NCBI RefSeq assembly: GCF_937999985.1
Contig: NZ_CALLDG010000040.1
Span: forward strand, 1-22,384
Source: an uncultured Corynebacterium sp.
GTDB lineage: Bacteria; Actinomycetota; Actinomycetes; Mycobacteriales; Mycobacteriaceae
DNA length: 22,384 nucleotides
Reading direction: 5' to 3'
Under the pieces are notes generated by a model. The model searched no databases and was not told the origin of the DNA. It was given only the letters and a program-made list of their open reading frames with translations. The first letter of the stretch is position 1, and every line of letters begins with the position of its first letter. Both the position numbers and the translations under genes were made by a program. Positions 7,160 to 14,547 of the stretch are shown one piece after another.

Positions 7160-8392
7160 CTAGTCGGCCTTGACGGAGCGCTGCTCCGGGCCGACGTAAC
7201 TGGATAGCGGGCGGATCAGGGCGTTGTCCTCGTTTTGCTCCACGATGTGGGCGGTCCAGCCGACAACGCGAGCCATGACGAAAATCGGGGTAAAGAACGG
7301 GATGTCGATGCCCAGCATGTAGTAAGTCGGGCCCGCCGGGAAATCCAGGTTCGGCTGGATGCCGGTGCGCTGGTCCATGGCCTTCTGCATGTTGTCGTAC
7401 ATATCCACCCAGCGCTGGCCGTCGTGGTTGGCGGCGGTGCGGCGCATGGCGGCCTCCATGGTAGGCACGCGCGAGTCGCCCTTCTTGTACACGCGGTGAC
7501 CGAAGCCCATGATCTTGTTCTTTGCGTCGCACTGGTCCAGCACCCACTGCTCAGCGGCCGCCGGGTCCTCGACAGCCAGGAAGTTGTGCATCACGGCCTC
7601 GTTCGCGCCACCGTGCAGCGGCCCCTTGAGGGCGCCGATGGAGCCGGTGACGGCGGAGTAGACGTCGCTCATGGTCGAGCTGATCACGCGGCCGGTGAAG
7701 GTGGAGGCGTTGAAGCCGTGCTCCGCGTACAGGGTGAGGGACTGGTCGAAGGCCTCGACGTCGTCGCGGTTGTTGGCGGGGCTGCCCTCCTCGTCGCCGA
7801 AGCACATGTAGAGGAAGTTCTCAGCGATATCGCGGTCGCGGGACGGCGGGATGTAATCCAGGTTCTTGCGGCGGCGTAGGTCGTAAGCGATGATCGTCGG
7901 CAGCTTGGCCAGCAGTGTCAGACCGGTGCGGCGCACCGCGTCTGGGCTGCGGTCGTCCGCGTTGAGGTCCTCCGTGCCGAACACGCTCACCGCAGTGCGC
8001 AGCACGTCCATGGGGTGGGCGGTCTTCGGCAGGGAGTTAATGAGGTCCAGCATGCTGCGGTCGATGGGGCGCAAGGCGCGCTCTCGCTGGCGGAACTGCT
8101 CCAGCTCGCGGAAGTCCGGCAGTTCGCCGTTCCAGAGAAGGTAGGCCACGTCCTCGAAGGTGCAGTGCTCGGCCAACTCCTGGACGGGGTAGCCCCGGTA
8201 GGTCAGGGAGTTGGTCTCCGGGTTCACCTTCGAGACACCGGACGTATCCACCACCACGCCGTTGAGGCCCTTGTTGATGTTCTTGTCGGTGCCGGTGACG
8301 TTGGAGGTCTTGCTGGACTGGGCGCGGGGCGTGGCGAAGTTGGTGCGCCCGCGGTCGAAGGGTGCGTTGGAAACCTTGATCGGCTTAGTCAT
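7160..8392 (-). CDS. prpC: 2-methylcitrate synthase PrpC
   Basis: PrpC condenses propionyl-CoA with oxaloacetate to 2-methylcitrate. The 410-residue protein has KGLNGVVVDTSGVSKVNPET and TYRGYPVQELA near its start, which mark methylcitrate synthase rather than ordinary citrate synthase. The citrate synthase histidines are in LHGGANEAVMHN and GFGHRVYKKGDSR, and FTPIFVMARVVGWTAHIVEQ closes the active site. About 40 extra residues precede the conserved start; the ATG at 8392 has AAAGGA about 11 bases upstream, and no better start lies within the extension. It follows prpD by 19 bases. The prpB gene usually found between prpD and prpC in corynebacteria is absent. Confidence 0.94.
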   Translation of the reverse strand: MTKPIKVSNAPFDRGRTNFATPRAQSSKTSNVTGTDKNINKGLNGVVVDTSGVSKVNPETNSLTYRGYPVQELAEHCTFEDVAYLLWNGELPDFRELEQFRQRERALRPIDRSMLDLINSLPKTAHPMDVLRTAVSVFGTEDLNADDRSPDAVRRTGLTLLAKLPTIIAYDLRRRKNLDYIPPSRDRDIAENFLYMCFGDEEGSPANNRDDVEAFDQSLTLYAEHGFNASTFTGRVISSTMSDVYSAVTGSIGALKGPLHGGANEAVMHNFLAVEDPAAAEQWVLDQCDAKNKIMGFGHRVYKKGDSRVPTMEAAMRRTAANHDGQRWVDMYDNMQKAMDQRTGIQPNLDFPAGPTYYMLGIDIPFFTPIFVMARVVGWTAHIVEQNEDNALIRPLSSYVGPEQRSVKAD

Positions 8393-8411
8393 GGTGAGTG
8401 GTCCTTTCGGG

Positions 8412-9908
8412 TTAGAAGATGCCGCCGGGGATCTGTGGTGCGCGCGCCAGCACGTCGTCGCTGACCACGAGGTTCAGCTGGCCGAGCTCGCCGGGGGCCA
8501 GGTCCGCGGTGGCCTCGGCGACGGCGAGGAAGCGATCCTGTTCAGCCTCGTCCACCACGCCCTCGGCCAGGGTGCGGAACTTGTTGATGTAATCGGCGCG
8601 GCCGAAGGGGCGGGCGCCCAGCGGGTGGGCGTCGGCCACGGCCAGCTCGTCGACGATCTCGGTGCCGTCGCGCAGGGTGACTACCGCCTTGCAGCCGAAG
8701 GCCTTCTCGGCCGGGTCGGTGGAGTGGTAGCGGCGGGTCCACTCCGGATCCTCCACGGTGGAGATCTTGTGCCACAGCTCCACGGTCTCCGGGCGCTGGG
8801 CGCGCTCGGGGGCGTAGGAGCGCTCGTGGTGCCACTCGCCGTCTTCGAGGGCGACCGCGAAGATGTACATCACGGAGTGGTCCAGCGTCTCGCGCGAAGC
8901 CTTTGGATCGAACTTCTGCGGGTCGTTCGAGCCGGTGCCGATCACGTAGTGGGTGTGGTGGCTGGTGTGCAGCACGATGCTTTCCACCTGGCTTAGGTCC
9001 CCGATCTTGTCCCGCATGCGGCGGGCCAGGTCGATTGGCGCCTGGGACTGGTACTCCGCGGAGTGCTCCTTGGTGTAGGTATCCAGGATCGCCCGCTTCG
9101 GCTCCCCCGCCTCCGGCAGGGGGACAACATAGTGGGCGTCCGGGCCGTCCAGCAGCCAGGCGATCACGCCGTCCTCGCCCTCCCAGATCGGGGCCGGGGC
9201 GCCTTCGCCACGCATGGCGCGGTCCACGGCCTCCACCGCCATCTTCCCGGCGAATGCGGGCGCATGGGCCTTCCACGAGCTGATGAGCCCCTTGCGGGAC
9301 TGGCGCGTGGCCGTGGTGGTGTGCAGCGCCTGACCGACGGCCTGGTAGATCACCTGCGGGTCCAGGCGCAGCAGCGTGCCAATGCCCGCGGCTGCGGACG
9401 GCCCCAGATGCGCGACGTGGTCGATCTTGTGCTTATGCAGGGAAATGCCCTTGACCAGGTCCACCTGGATCTCGTAGCCGGTGGCAATACCGCGGATCAG
9501 GTCGCGCCCGCCCAGCCCGCGCGCCTGCGCTACGGACAGGATCGGCGGGATGTTGTCACCTGGGTGGGAGTACTCGGCGGCCAGGAAAGTGTCGTGAAAA
9601 TCCAGCTCGCGCACCGCGACACCATTGGCCCAGGCGGCCCATTCGGGGGAGACGGTGGCGTCAGTACCAAAAACGGCGCTGGGCCCGGTGTGGCACAGCG
9701 CCTGGGTGCGCGCCGAAGTGACGGGGCGGCGCACAAGGGAGGCAGCAGCGACGGCCGCGTTGTCGATAATTCGGTTGACCACCATATCCGCGGTATCTTG
9801 CGGCACCTCGACCGGGTCGGCGGCGACCTGCGCGACCTTCCAAGCGAGGTGCTCTTCCTGCGGAAAGTCGTCGGCAGAGGGGTGGACGCGAACGTCGTGG
9901 TTAATCAT
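8412..9908 (-). CDS. prpD: 2-methylcitrate dehydratase PrpD (MmgE/PrpD family)
   Basis: PrpD dehydrates 2-methylcitrate to 2-methyl-cis-aconitate in the methylcitrate cycle. The 498-residue length fits. Recognisable family segments are VRELDFHDTFLAAEYSHPGDN (in two parts around residues 98-118), KGLISSWKAHAPAFAG, and the C-terminal DYINKFRTLAEG. The ATG at 9908 has AAAGGA about 12 bases upstream, a long spacing, so the GTG codons slightly downstream are possible alternatives. It is the first gene of a prpD-prpC unit. A GlxR-like palindrome lies 33-48 bases upstream of the start, consistent with carbon-source control. Confidence 0.94.
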   Translation of the reverse strand: MINHDVRVHPSADDFPQEEHLAWKVAQVAADPVEVPQDTADMVVNRIIDNAAVAAASLVRRPVTSARTQALCHTGPSAVFGTDATVSPEWAAWANGVAVRELDFHDTFLAAEYSHPGDNIPPILSVAQARGLGGRDLIRGIATGYEIQVDLVKGISLHKHKIDHVAHLGPSAAAGIGTLLRLDPQVIYQAVGQALHTTTATRQSRKGLISSWKAHAPAFAGKMAVEAVDRAMRGEGAPAPIWEGEDGVIAWLLDGPDAHYVVPLPEAGEPKRAILDTYTKEHSAEYQSQAPIDLARRMRDKIGDLSQVESIVLHTSHHTHYVIGTGSNDPQKFDPKASRETLDHSVMYIFAVALEDGEWHHERSYAPERAQRPETVELWHKISTVEDPEWTRRYHSTDPAEKAFGCKAVVTLRDGTEIVDELAVADAHPLGARPFGRADYINKFRTLAEGVVDEAEQDRFLAVAEATADLAPGELGQLNLVVSDDVLARAPQIPGGIF

Positions 9909-9940
9909 CGCGGGGGTTAGATCCTTTCGGAGATTGAGGC

Positions 9941-9956
9941 TGTGATGCGCCTCACT
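9941..9956. promoter_or_regulatory. Candidate GlxR (CRP-family) operator upstream of prpD
   Basis: TGTGATGCGCCTCACT matches the CRP/GlxR half-site arrangement TGTGA-N6-TCACA at nine of ten defined positions. It lies between the likely prpD promoter region and the prpD start, a position expected to repress. GlxR is the global cAMP-responsive regulator of corynebacteria and controls carbon metabolism genes; binding here is inferred. Confidence 0.5.
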
Positions 9957-9995
9957 CTAACGCCCCGCGACGAGTTATGTAGTTAAACAAATATT

Positions 9996-10019
9996 TTTTG
10001 ACGCCAAAACTGCAGTGTT
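9996..10019. promoter_or_regulatory. Two overlapping palindromes in the prpD upstream region
   Basis: TTTTG-ACGC-CAAAA (9996-10009) is a perfect 5-base inverted repeat, and AAAACTGCAGTGTT (10006-10019) is a 14-base palindrome with one mismatched pair. They share the AAAA block. They sit in the 123-base gap between prpD and the upstream ATP-grasp gene, along with AT-rich sequence (9976-9999) that probably holds the prpD promoter. They could be operators for a propionate-responsive regulator; identity is unknown. An intrinsic terminator is less likely because the stems are short. Confidence 0.3.
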
Positions 10020-10031
10020 GCGCTGACGCGC

Positions 10032-11096
10032 TTAAGCGTGCTTTTCCTCCACGCGCTTGATGGCCTCTTCGGCAACCAGCTGCTGGATGCCCATGTCCAG
10101 CTCGGAGGTGAAGCCCACGCAGGAGCAGTTGATCTCGCCCAGGACGTAGGTGTCCTCGCCGGTCTCGTCGTCATCGGCCAGCATGAAGTCGGCGGTCCAG
10201 ATCAGCGGAATGTTGTCGCCACCCAGCTTCTCGGCGATGACCGGGCGAGCCTCGGCGAACATGTCCACCAGCTCCTGCCACTCCTCCGGCTTCTGGTAGG
10301 TGTACTTCGCGCCAGAGAACAGGGTTGCGGAGAACGCGTCGCCGCCCTCGGCCGGCTTCTTGTGAACCACGAACACCGGGTGCGGGCCGACCAGCAGAAT
10401 ACGGATCTCGCCCTCGACGATGCGCGGCATGAAGCGCATGTCCACCAGCATGCCGTTGTCGCCGACGATGTACTGGTCGCAGAAGTCCATGAACTCGCCC
10501 AGCTCGCGAACCTCAGTGTGGTTGTCAACTGCCTCGGTGCACTTCAACTTCGTATCCAGGGGCAGAGCCGTGCCCGGCTCGACGGACTCGGCCAGCTGCT
10601 TGTCTTCCAGCTGCACGCGCCAGATGCCGGAGCCGGTGGAGCCGCGGTTCTGCTTCAGCACGCGCTCACCGTAGGACAGGGAGGTGGGGAAGGTCTTGTG
10701 GAAGGAGTCGACGTCGTAGTAGGCGGCGGTGTCATCCGGCACCAGGTCGGTGTCGTTCAGTTTGACCAGCGCATCCTTCGCGCCGTAAGCCATCATCTCT
10801 GCCGGGGTGGACATGCCCACCAGGCCAGCCTCCTCGGTCAGCTTGGTCAGCATGTCGAAGTAGCCCTTTTCGCCGCCGGGGATGTGGCCCGGGTTTACGC
10901 GGGAGATGTAAGCGTCGTACTTAGCGGCAACATCTTCGTAGATTTCGCTGGTCTTCTCCGGGTCGAAGTAGACAACCTCGGCGCCCCAGCCCTTCTCACG
11001 GATGGCCTCGACGATGGGCATGGTGTCGCGGCGGTGGCCGTCCTCACCCTTGTCGTTTCCGCCCTGAACCTCAAAGACAACAATGTTCTTGTGCAC
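10032..11096 (-). CDS. Orphan ATP-grasp-fold protein of unknown substrate (Cj0069-like)
   Basis: A 354-residue cytoplasmic protein beginning (GTG) HKNIVVFEVQGGNDKGEDGHR. Its layout is that of the ATP-grasp fold: a preATP-grasp domain (about 1-110, with RVNPGHIP), a nucleotide loop VLKQNRGSTGSGIW near 165-178, the strand-turn VDMRFMPRIVEGEIRILLVG, and the metal-binding LIWTADFMLADD followed by VLGEINCSCVG. These resemble a family named after Campylobacter Cj0069 whose reaction is, as far as I know, uncharacterised. ATP-grasp enzymes usually ligate a carboxylate to an amine or thiol. The start at 11096 is preferred: AGGGG lies about 5 bases upstream. A GTG at 11141 in frame would add 15 residues with poorer spacing. 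Divergent from thtR. Confidence 0.8.
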   Translation of the reverse strand: MHKNIVVFEVQGGNDKGEDGHRRDTMPIVEAIREKGWGAEVVYFDPEKTSEIYEDVAAKYDAYISRVNPGHIPGGEKGYFDMLTKLTEEAGLVGMSTPAEMMAYGAKDALVKLNDTDLVPDDTAAYYDVDSFHKTFPTSLSYGERVLKQNRGSTGSGIWRVQLEDKQLAESVEPGTALPLDTKLKCTEAVDNHTEVRELGEFMDFCDQYIVGDNGMLVDMRFMPRIVEGEIRILLVGPHPVFVVHKKPAEGGDAFSATLFSGAKYTYQKPEEWQELVDMFAEARPVIAEKLGGDNIPLIWTADFMLADDDETGEDTYVLGEINCSCVGFTSELDMGIQQLVAEEAIKRVEEKHA

Positions 11097-11159
11097 GGTT
11101 TCCCCTAGCTCTGGAAGTAAAAATGCAGTGCGCGTGGCCACGTTTAGCCAACACCTTTA

Positions 11160-11165
11160 ATTCTA
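11160..11165 (-). promoter_or_regulatory. Candidate -10 element (TAGAAT) for the ATP-grasp gene
   Basis: TAGAAT on the minus strand is one base from TATAAT. Transcription would start near 11153, giving a leader of about 57 bases to the GTG at 11096. The matching -35 region is GC-rich and unconvincing. Confidence 0.4.
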
Positions 11166-11214
11166 CGACCAGCCAGCGCGGGCGGCAGCGGAAGAAAGGC
11201 CGTTCAGAAGGCGC

Positions 11215-11220
11215 TAGACT
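11215..11220 (+). promoter_or_regulatory. Candidate -10 element (TAGACT) for thtR
   Basis: TAGACT fits TANANT and places the transcription start near 11227, upstream of the GAAAGGCAGG ribosome binding region (11232-11241). The 151-base gap 11097-11247, the largest in the window, otherwise holds only the divergent promoter of the ATP-grasp gene. Confidence 0.4.
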
Positions 11221-11247
11221 CTCAATCGATCGAAAGGCAGGTGTTTC

Positions 11248-12114
11248 ATGGGAATCGAATTCGACCCCAGTCCTCAGCTCAAGCAGTACGCACACCCAAA
11301 CAAGCTGGTCACGAACGCGTGGCTGGGTGCAAAGCTGGGAACTCCCGGCCTCAAGGTCGTCGAGGTGGACGCCGATTCGCTTTTATACGATATTGGTCAC
11401 ATTCCCTCTGCTGTGCGCCTGAAATGGTACGAAGACCTCTCGGATCCGGTGTGGCGCGACCTTATCGGACCTAAGGAGTTCGAGGAACTCATGGGGCGCC
11501 TAGGCATCTCCCGGGAGGACACGGTGGTGTTCTACGGCGACCACGCCAACCTGTGGGCCGTGTACGCGCTGTGGGTCTTCGAACTCTTCGGCCACCCGGA
11601 TGTGCGCATCCTGGACGGCGGGCGAGACGCCTGGATGCAAGAGGAACGCGAGATTTCCTATGCCGTCGATGAGGTGTCGCCCCGCCCCATTTACTCGGTG
11701 CCCTCACACCGAAATGACCACACCCACCGCCTCTTCGTCGACGAGCTGCGCACGAAGTTCGACGGCACCCAGGTGATCGACCTGCGTAACGCCGAGGAGT
11801 ACACCGGCGAGGTAACCCTGCCCGGCTACCCGATCCGCCGCAACGGACACGTACCGGGGGCCAAAAACCTGCGCGCTGACTCCTCACTGCTGGCCAACTC
11901 ACGCTTCCGCCCTGTCGAAGCCATCAAGGACATCCATGCCGAGCTGGAGCTGGACCCCCACCGCGAGACCGTTGTTTATTGCAACAACGGAGCCAGGGCC
12001 GCGCTCGAATGGTTCGTACTGCGCTTCCTCTTGGGGTGGGAAAATGTGCGGGTTTACGATGGCTCGTGGATCGAATGGGGAAACATGATGCGCGTGCCCA
12101 TCGAGCGTGGCTAA
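11248..12114 (+). CDS. thtR: Thiosulfate sulfurtransferase (tandem rhodanese, SseA-like)
   Basis: Tandem rhodaneses move sulfane sulfur from thiosulfate or mercaptopyruvate to a thiophilic acceptor through a persulfidated cysteine. The 288-residue protein has an inactive N-terminal domain (residues about 20-140, with DIGHIPSAVRLKWYEDL and VVFYGDHANLWA, where the cysteine is replaced) and an active C-terminal domain (about 160-285) with HVPGAKNL and the loop VVYCNNGARAA, catalytic Cys245. The loop CNNGAR differs from the CRIGER-type loop I expect in actinobacterial SseA. The ATG has GGCAGG about 6 bases upstream. In mycobacteria sseA likewise lies between maf and accA3 (from memory); here prpC, prpD and the ATP-grasp gene are interposed. 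Confidence 0.92.
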   Translation: MGIEFDPSPQLKQYAHPNKLVTNAWLGAKLGTPGLKVVEVDADSLLYDIGHIPSAVRLKWYEDLSDPVWRDLIGPKEFEELMGRLGISREDTVVFYGDHANLWAVYALWVFELFGHPDVRILDGGRDAWMQEEREISYAVDEVSPRPIYSVPSHRNDHTHRLFVDELRTKFDGTQVIDLRNAEEYTGEVTLPGYPIRRNGHVPGAKNLRADSSLLANSRFRPVEAIKDIHAELELDPHRETVVYCNNGARAALEWFVLRFLLGWENVRVYDGSWIEWGNMMRVPIERG

Positions 12115-12133
12115 CCGGGGCGTGTAGCCTCAT

Positions 12134-12151
12134 TAACTAACACCTAACTAA
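12134..12151 (+). repeat. Direct repeat TAACTAA x2, 11 bases apart, in the accBC promoter region
   Basis: TAACTAA occurs at 12134-12140 and 12145-12151, offset by 11 bases, about one helical turn, within the 56-base gap before accBC. Such phased repeats may bind a regulator, or one copy may serve as part of the -10 region. It is short and AT-biased, so coincidence is possible. Confidence 0.4.
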
Positions 12152-12170
12152 TAACCCGAAAGGATTGCCC

Positions 12171-13964
12171 GTGACTTCCAGCACCTCCGCCCCCTTGACG
12201 AAGGTACTGATCGCCAACCGTGGCGAGATCGCAGTGCGCGTCATCCGGGCTGCGCGCGACGAGGGCATCGCTACCGTCGCCGTGTACGCGGACCCGGATG
12301 CAGAGGCACCCTTCGTGCGCATGGCTGACGAAGCACTGGCCCTCGGCGGCCAGACTTCGGCGGAGACCTATCTGGACATCGAGAAGATCATCGGCGCCGC
12401 GCGCAAGTCCGGCGCCGACGCGATCCACCCTGGATACGGATTCCTGTCGGAGAACGCGGACTTCGCCCAGGCCGTCGTGGATGCGGGTCTGAACTGGATC
12501 GGCCCGCCGCCGGAGGCGATTCGCAAGCTCGGCGATAAGGTCACTGCGCGAAACATTGCCCTTAGTGTTGACGCCCCTATGACTCCGGGCACTAAGGAAC
12601 CCGTCGCGGATGCCGCAGAGGTCACCGCCTTTGCGGAGCGCCACGGACTTCCGATCGCCATTAAGGCCGCCTTCGGCGGCGGTGGGCGTGGCATGAAGGT
12701 CGCCTACACGATGGACGAGATCCCGGATCTCTTTGAATCCGCAACCCGCGAGGCCATCACCGCTTTCGGCCGCGGCGAGTGCTTCGTGGAGCGCTACCTG
12801 GACCGCGCCCGCCACGTCGAGGCGCAGGTCGTGGCCGATAAGCACGGCAACGTTGTGGTCGCCTCCACCCGCGACTGCTCCGCCCAGCGGCGCTTCCAGA
12901 AGCTCATCGAGGAGGCCCCCGCGCCGTTCCTGAGCGACGAGCAGAACGAGCGCATCTATTCCTCCGCCAAGGCCATCTGCCGCGAGGCCGGCTACTACGG
13001 CGCGGGCACGGTGGAGTACCTGGTGGGCTCCGACGGGCTGATCAGCTTCCTGGAGGTCAACACCCGCCTGCAGGTGGAGCACCCCGTCACCGAGCAGGTC
13101 ACCGGCTGGGATCTGGTACGCGAGCAGTTCCGCATCGCTCGCGGCGAGGAGCTATCTCGCACCCAGGATCCGGAGATCGTCGGCCACTCCATCGAGTTCC
13201 GCATCAACGGTGAGGACCCGACGAACAGCTTCATGCCGGCTCCGGGGCGCATCCAGACCTACCATGAGCCCGCCGGCCCCGGCGTGCGCATGGACTCCGG
13301 CATCGAAACCGGCGCGGTGGTCGGCGGTCAGTTCGACTCCATGCTGGCCAAGCTCATCGTCACCGGCGCCGACCGCACCGAGGCAATCCAGCGTTCCCTC
13401 CGAGCACTGGAAGAGTACGAGGTCGAGGGCATCCCGACCGTGATTCCCTTCCACCAGGCCGCGCTGACCGACCCGGCCTTCGCCGCCGAGGACGGCAACT
13501 ACCGCGTGTACACCCGGTGGATCGAAGAGGAATGGGACAACCAGCTGCCCGCCTACGAAGAGCCGCTCGCGGCCACCGCCGAGGGCGAGCTGCCGAAGGA
13601 GAAGCTGGTCGTGGAGGTCGACGGGCGCCGCGTGGAGGTGCTGGTGCCGGGCGAGATCCTGGCGGGTCGCGGTTCGGTGAGCCGCGCAAAGAAGCGCCGC
13701 GCGAACGCTGCGGACATCGCCATCACCGGCGACACTGTGGCCGCCCCGATGCAGGGCACCGTGATCAAGGTGGAGGTCGCGGAAGGCGACGAAGTGGCCG
13801 AGGGCGACGTTCTGCTGGTACTTGAGGCGATGAAGATGGAGAACGCCGTCAAGGCGCACAAGTCCGGTGTAGTGCAGTCCTTGAGCGTCGGAGACGGCGA
13901 TGGCGTCACAAAGAACCAGGCACTAATGGAGCTGAAGGACGACAGCTCTACTGATAACGAATAG
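12171..13964 (+). CDS. accBC: Acyl-CoA carboxylase alpha chain AccBC (biotin carboxylase plus biotin carrier)
   Basis: This 597-residue chain carboxylates its own biotin with ATP and bicarbonate and presents it to AccD-type beta chains. The biotin carboxylase part (about 8-455) shows VLIANRGEIAVRVIRAA, IHPGYGFLSENADFA, the ATP-grasp glycine loop AAFGGGGRGM, RDCSAQRRFQKLIEEAPAP and FLEVNTRLQVEHPVTE. The carrier domain is at about 525-597 with EAMKMENA, biotin on Lys555. A TTG at 12165 is in frame, but the GTG at 12171 is preferred because AAAGGA (12159-12164) lies six bases before it. It is the probable substrate of BirA in this window. It leads a unit with the downstream membrane protein and glpK. 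Confidence 0.97.
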   Translation: MTSSTSAPLTKVLIANRGEIAVRVIRAARDEGIATVAVYADPDAEAPFVRMADEALALGGQTSAETYLDIEKIIGAARKSGADAIHPGYGFLSENADFAQAVVDAGLNWIGPPPEAIRKLGDKVTARNIALSVDAPMTPGTKEPVADAAEVTAFAERHGLPIAIKAAFGGGGRGMKVAYTMDEIPDLFESATREAITAFGRGECFVERYLDRARHVEAQVVADKHGNVVVASTRDCSAQRRFQKLIEEAPAPFLSDEQNERIYSSAKAICREAGYYGAGTVEYLVGSDGLISFLEVNTRLQVEHPVTEQVTGWDLVREQFRIARGEELSRTQDPEIVGHSIEFRINGEDPTNSFMPAPGRIQTYHEPAGPGVRMDSGIETGAVVGGQFDSMLAKLIVTGADRTEAIQRSLRALEEYEVEGIPTVIPFHQAALTDPAFAAEDGNYRVYTRWIEEEWDNQLPAYEEPLAATAEGELPKEKLVVEVDGRRVEVLVPGEILAGRGSVSRAKKRRANAADIAITGDTVAAPMQGTVIKVEVAEGDEVAEGDVLLVLEAMKMENAVKAHKSGVVQSLSVGDGDGVTKNQALMELKDDSSTDNE

Positions 13965-13986
13965 ACGAGACAGGAAACTCACCCCC

Positions 13987-14547
13987 ATGACTGAAACCAC
14001 CACCGAGCAGGCCAACACCTTCGAAAAGAAGACGCCCAAGGGCATGATCTTCCTCGGTCTTGGGCTGCTGATCGTCGCCGTGATCACCGCTATCGTTTCG
14101 CTGGTGGGTGTGAAGGACTTCGGAAAGGGCTACGACGTTAAAGCCGGCAAGGAGTACTACCTGCTGGCAGATGAAGAAGCACTGAACGCGAAGGAGTGCA
14201 CCCTGGTCGACAGCGAAGGCAAGCAGCTCGTTGACCGCATCGAGGCCGCGGACCTGAAGTTCAGCCAGGATGACCTGGAGATCTCCGATGTCTCCCTGCC
14301 ACTGACGAAGAACAAGGGCGTGTACACCTCCATCAAGTTCACCGAGGACATCGAGGGCGCCGAGTACACCTGCGACCAGGGCAACATTTACATCTCCAAG
14401 TACTCCTCTGGCACCCTGCAGGCCCTGCGGTGGGTAACGATGCTGTGCGGCGCTGCGGGCGTGGCGATCCTGATTCTGGCGGCGTTTGCGAACCAGCGTA
14501 AGCGGGTCGCGGATGATGCAGATGATGCAGTGGACGCAGAGGACTGA
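13987..14547 (+). CDS. Two-pass membrane protein with extracytoplasmic domain (unknown function)
   Basis: A 186-residue protein with transmembrane helices at about 19-42 and 149-168 flanking a polar domain of about 105 residues, which is predicted to face outside because the N-terminal segment carries lysines (FEKKTPKG). Cys71 and Cys129 lie in that domain and could form a disulfide. The C-terminal tail is strongly acidic (DDADDAVDAED) and cytoplasmic. I recognise no named domain. AGGAAA precedes the ATG, 22 bases separate it from accBC, and its stop directly abuts the glpK start (TGA then GTG), so it is co-expressed with both. Confidence 0.85.
   Translation: MTETTTEQANTFEKKTPKGMIFLGLGLLIVAVITAIVSLVGVKDFGKGYDVKAGKEYYLLADEEALNAKECTLVDSEGKQLVDRIEAADLKFSQDDLEISDVSLPLTKNKGVYTSIKFTEDIEGAEYTCDQGNIYISKYSSGTLQALRWVTMLCGAAGVAILILAAFANQRKRVADDADDAVDAED
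14512..14529 (+). repeat. Tandem duplication of GATGATGCA
   Basis: Two exact 9-base copies of GATGATGCA encode the repeated Asp-Asp-Ala of the acidic tail of the preceding membrane protein. It is in frame and could vary in copy number by slippage. Confidence 0.6.

Noticed and set aside
10001..10031. Intrinsic terminator after the ATP-grasp gene
   Set aside because: The palindromes there are short and AT-containing, and no GC-rich stem directly precedes the T-rich stretch; they are better read as operator-like.
10027..10036. Palindrome CGCTTAAGCG at the ATP-grasp stop codon
   Set aside because: Short and mostly coding; no T-run follows and it is no more than expected by chance in GC-rich sequence.
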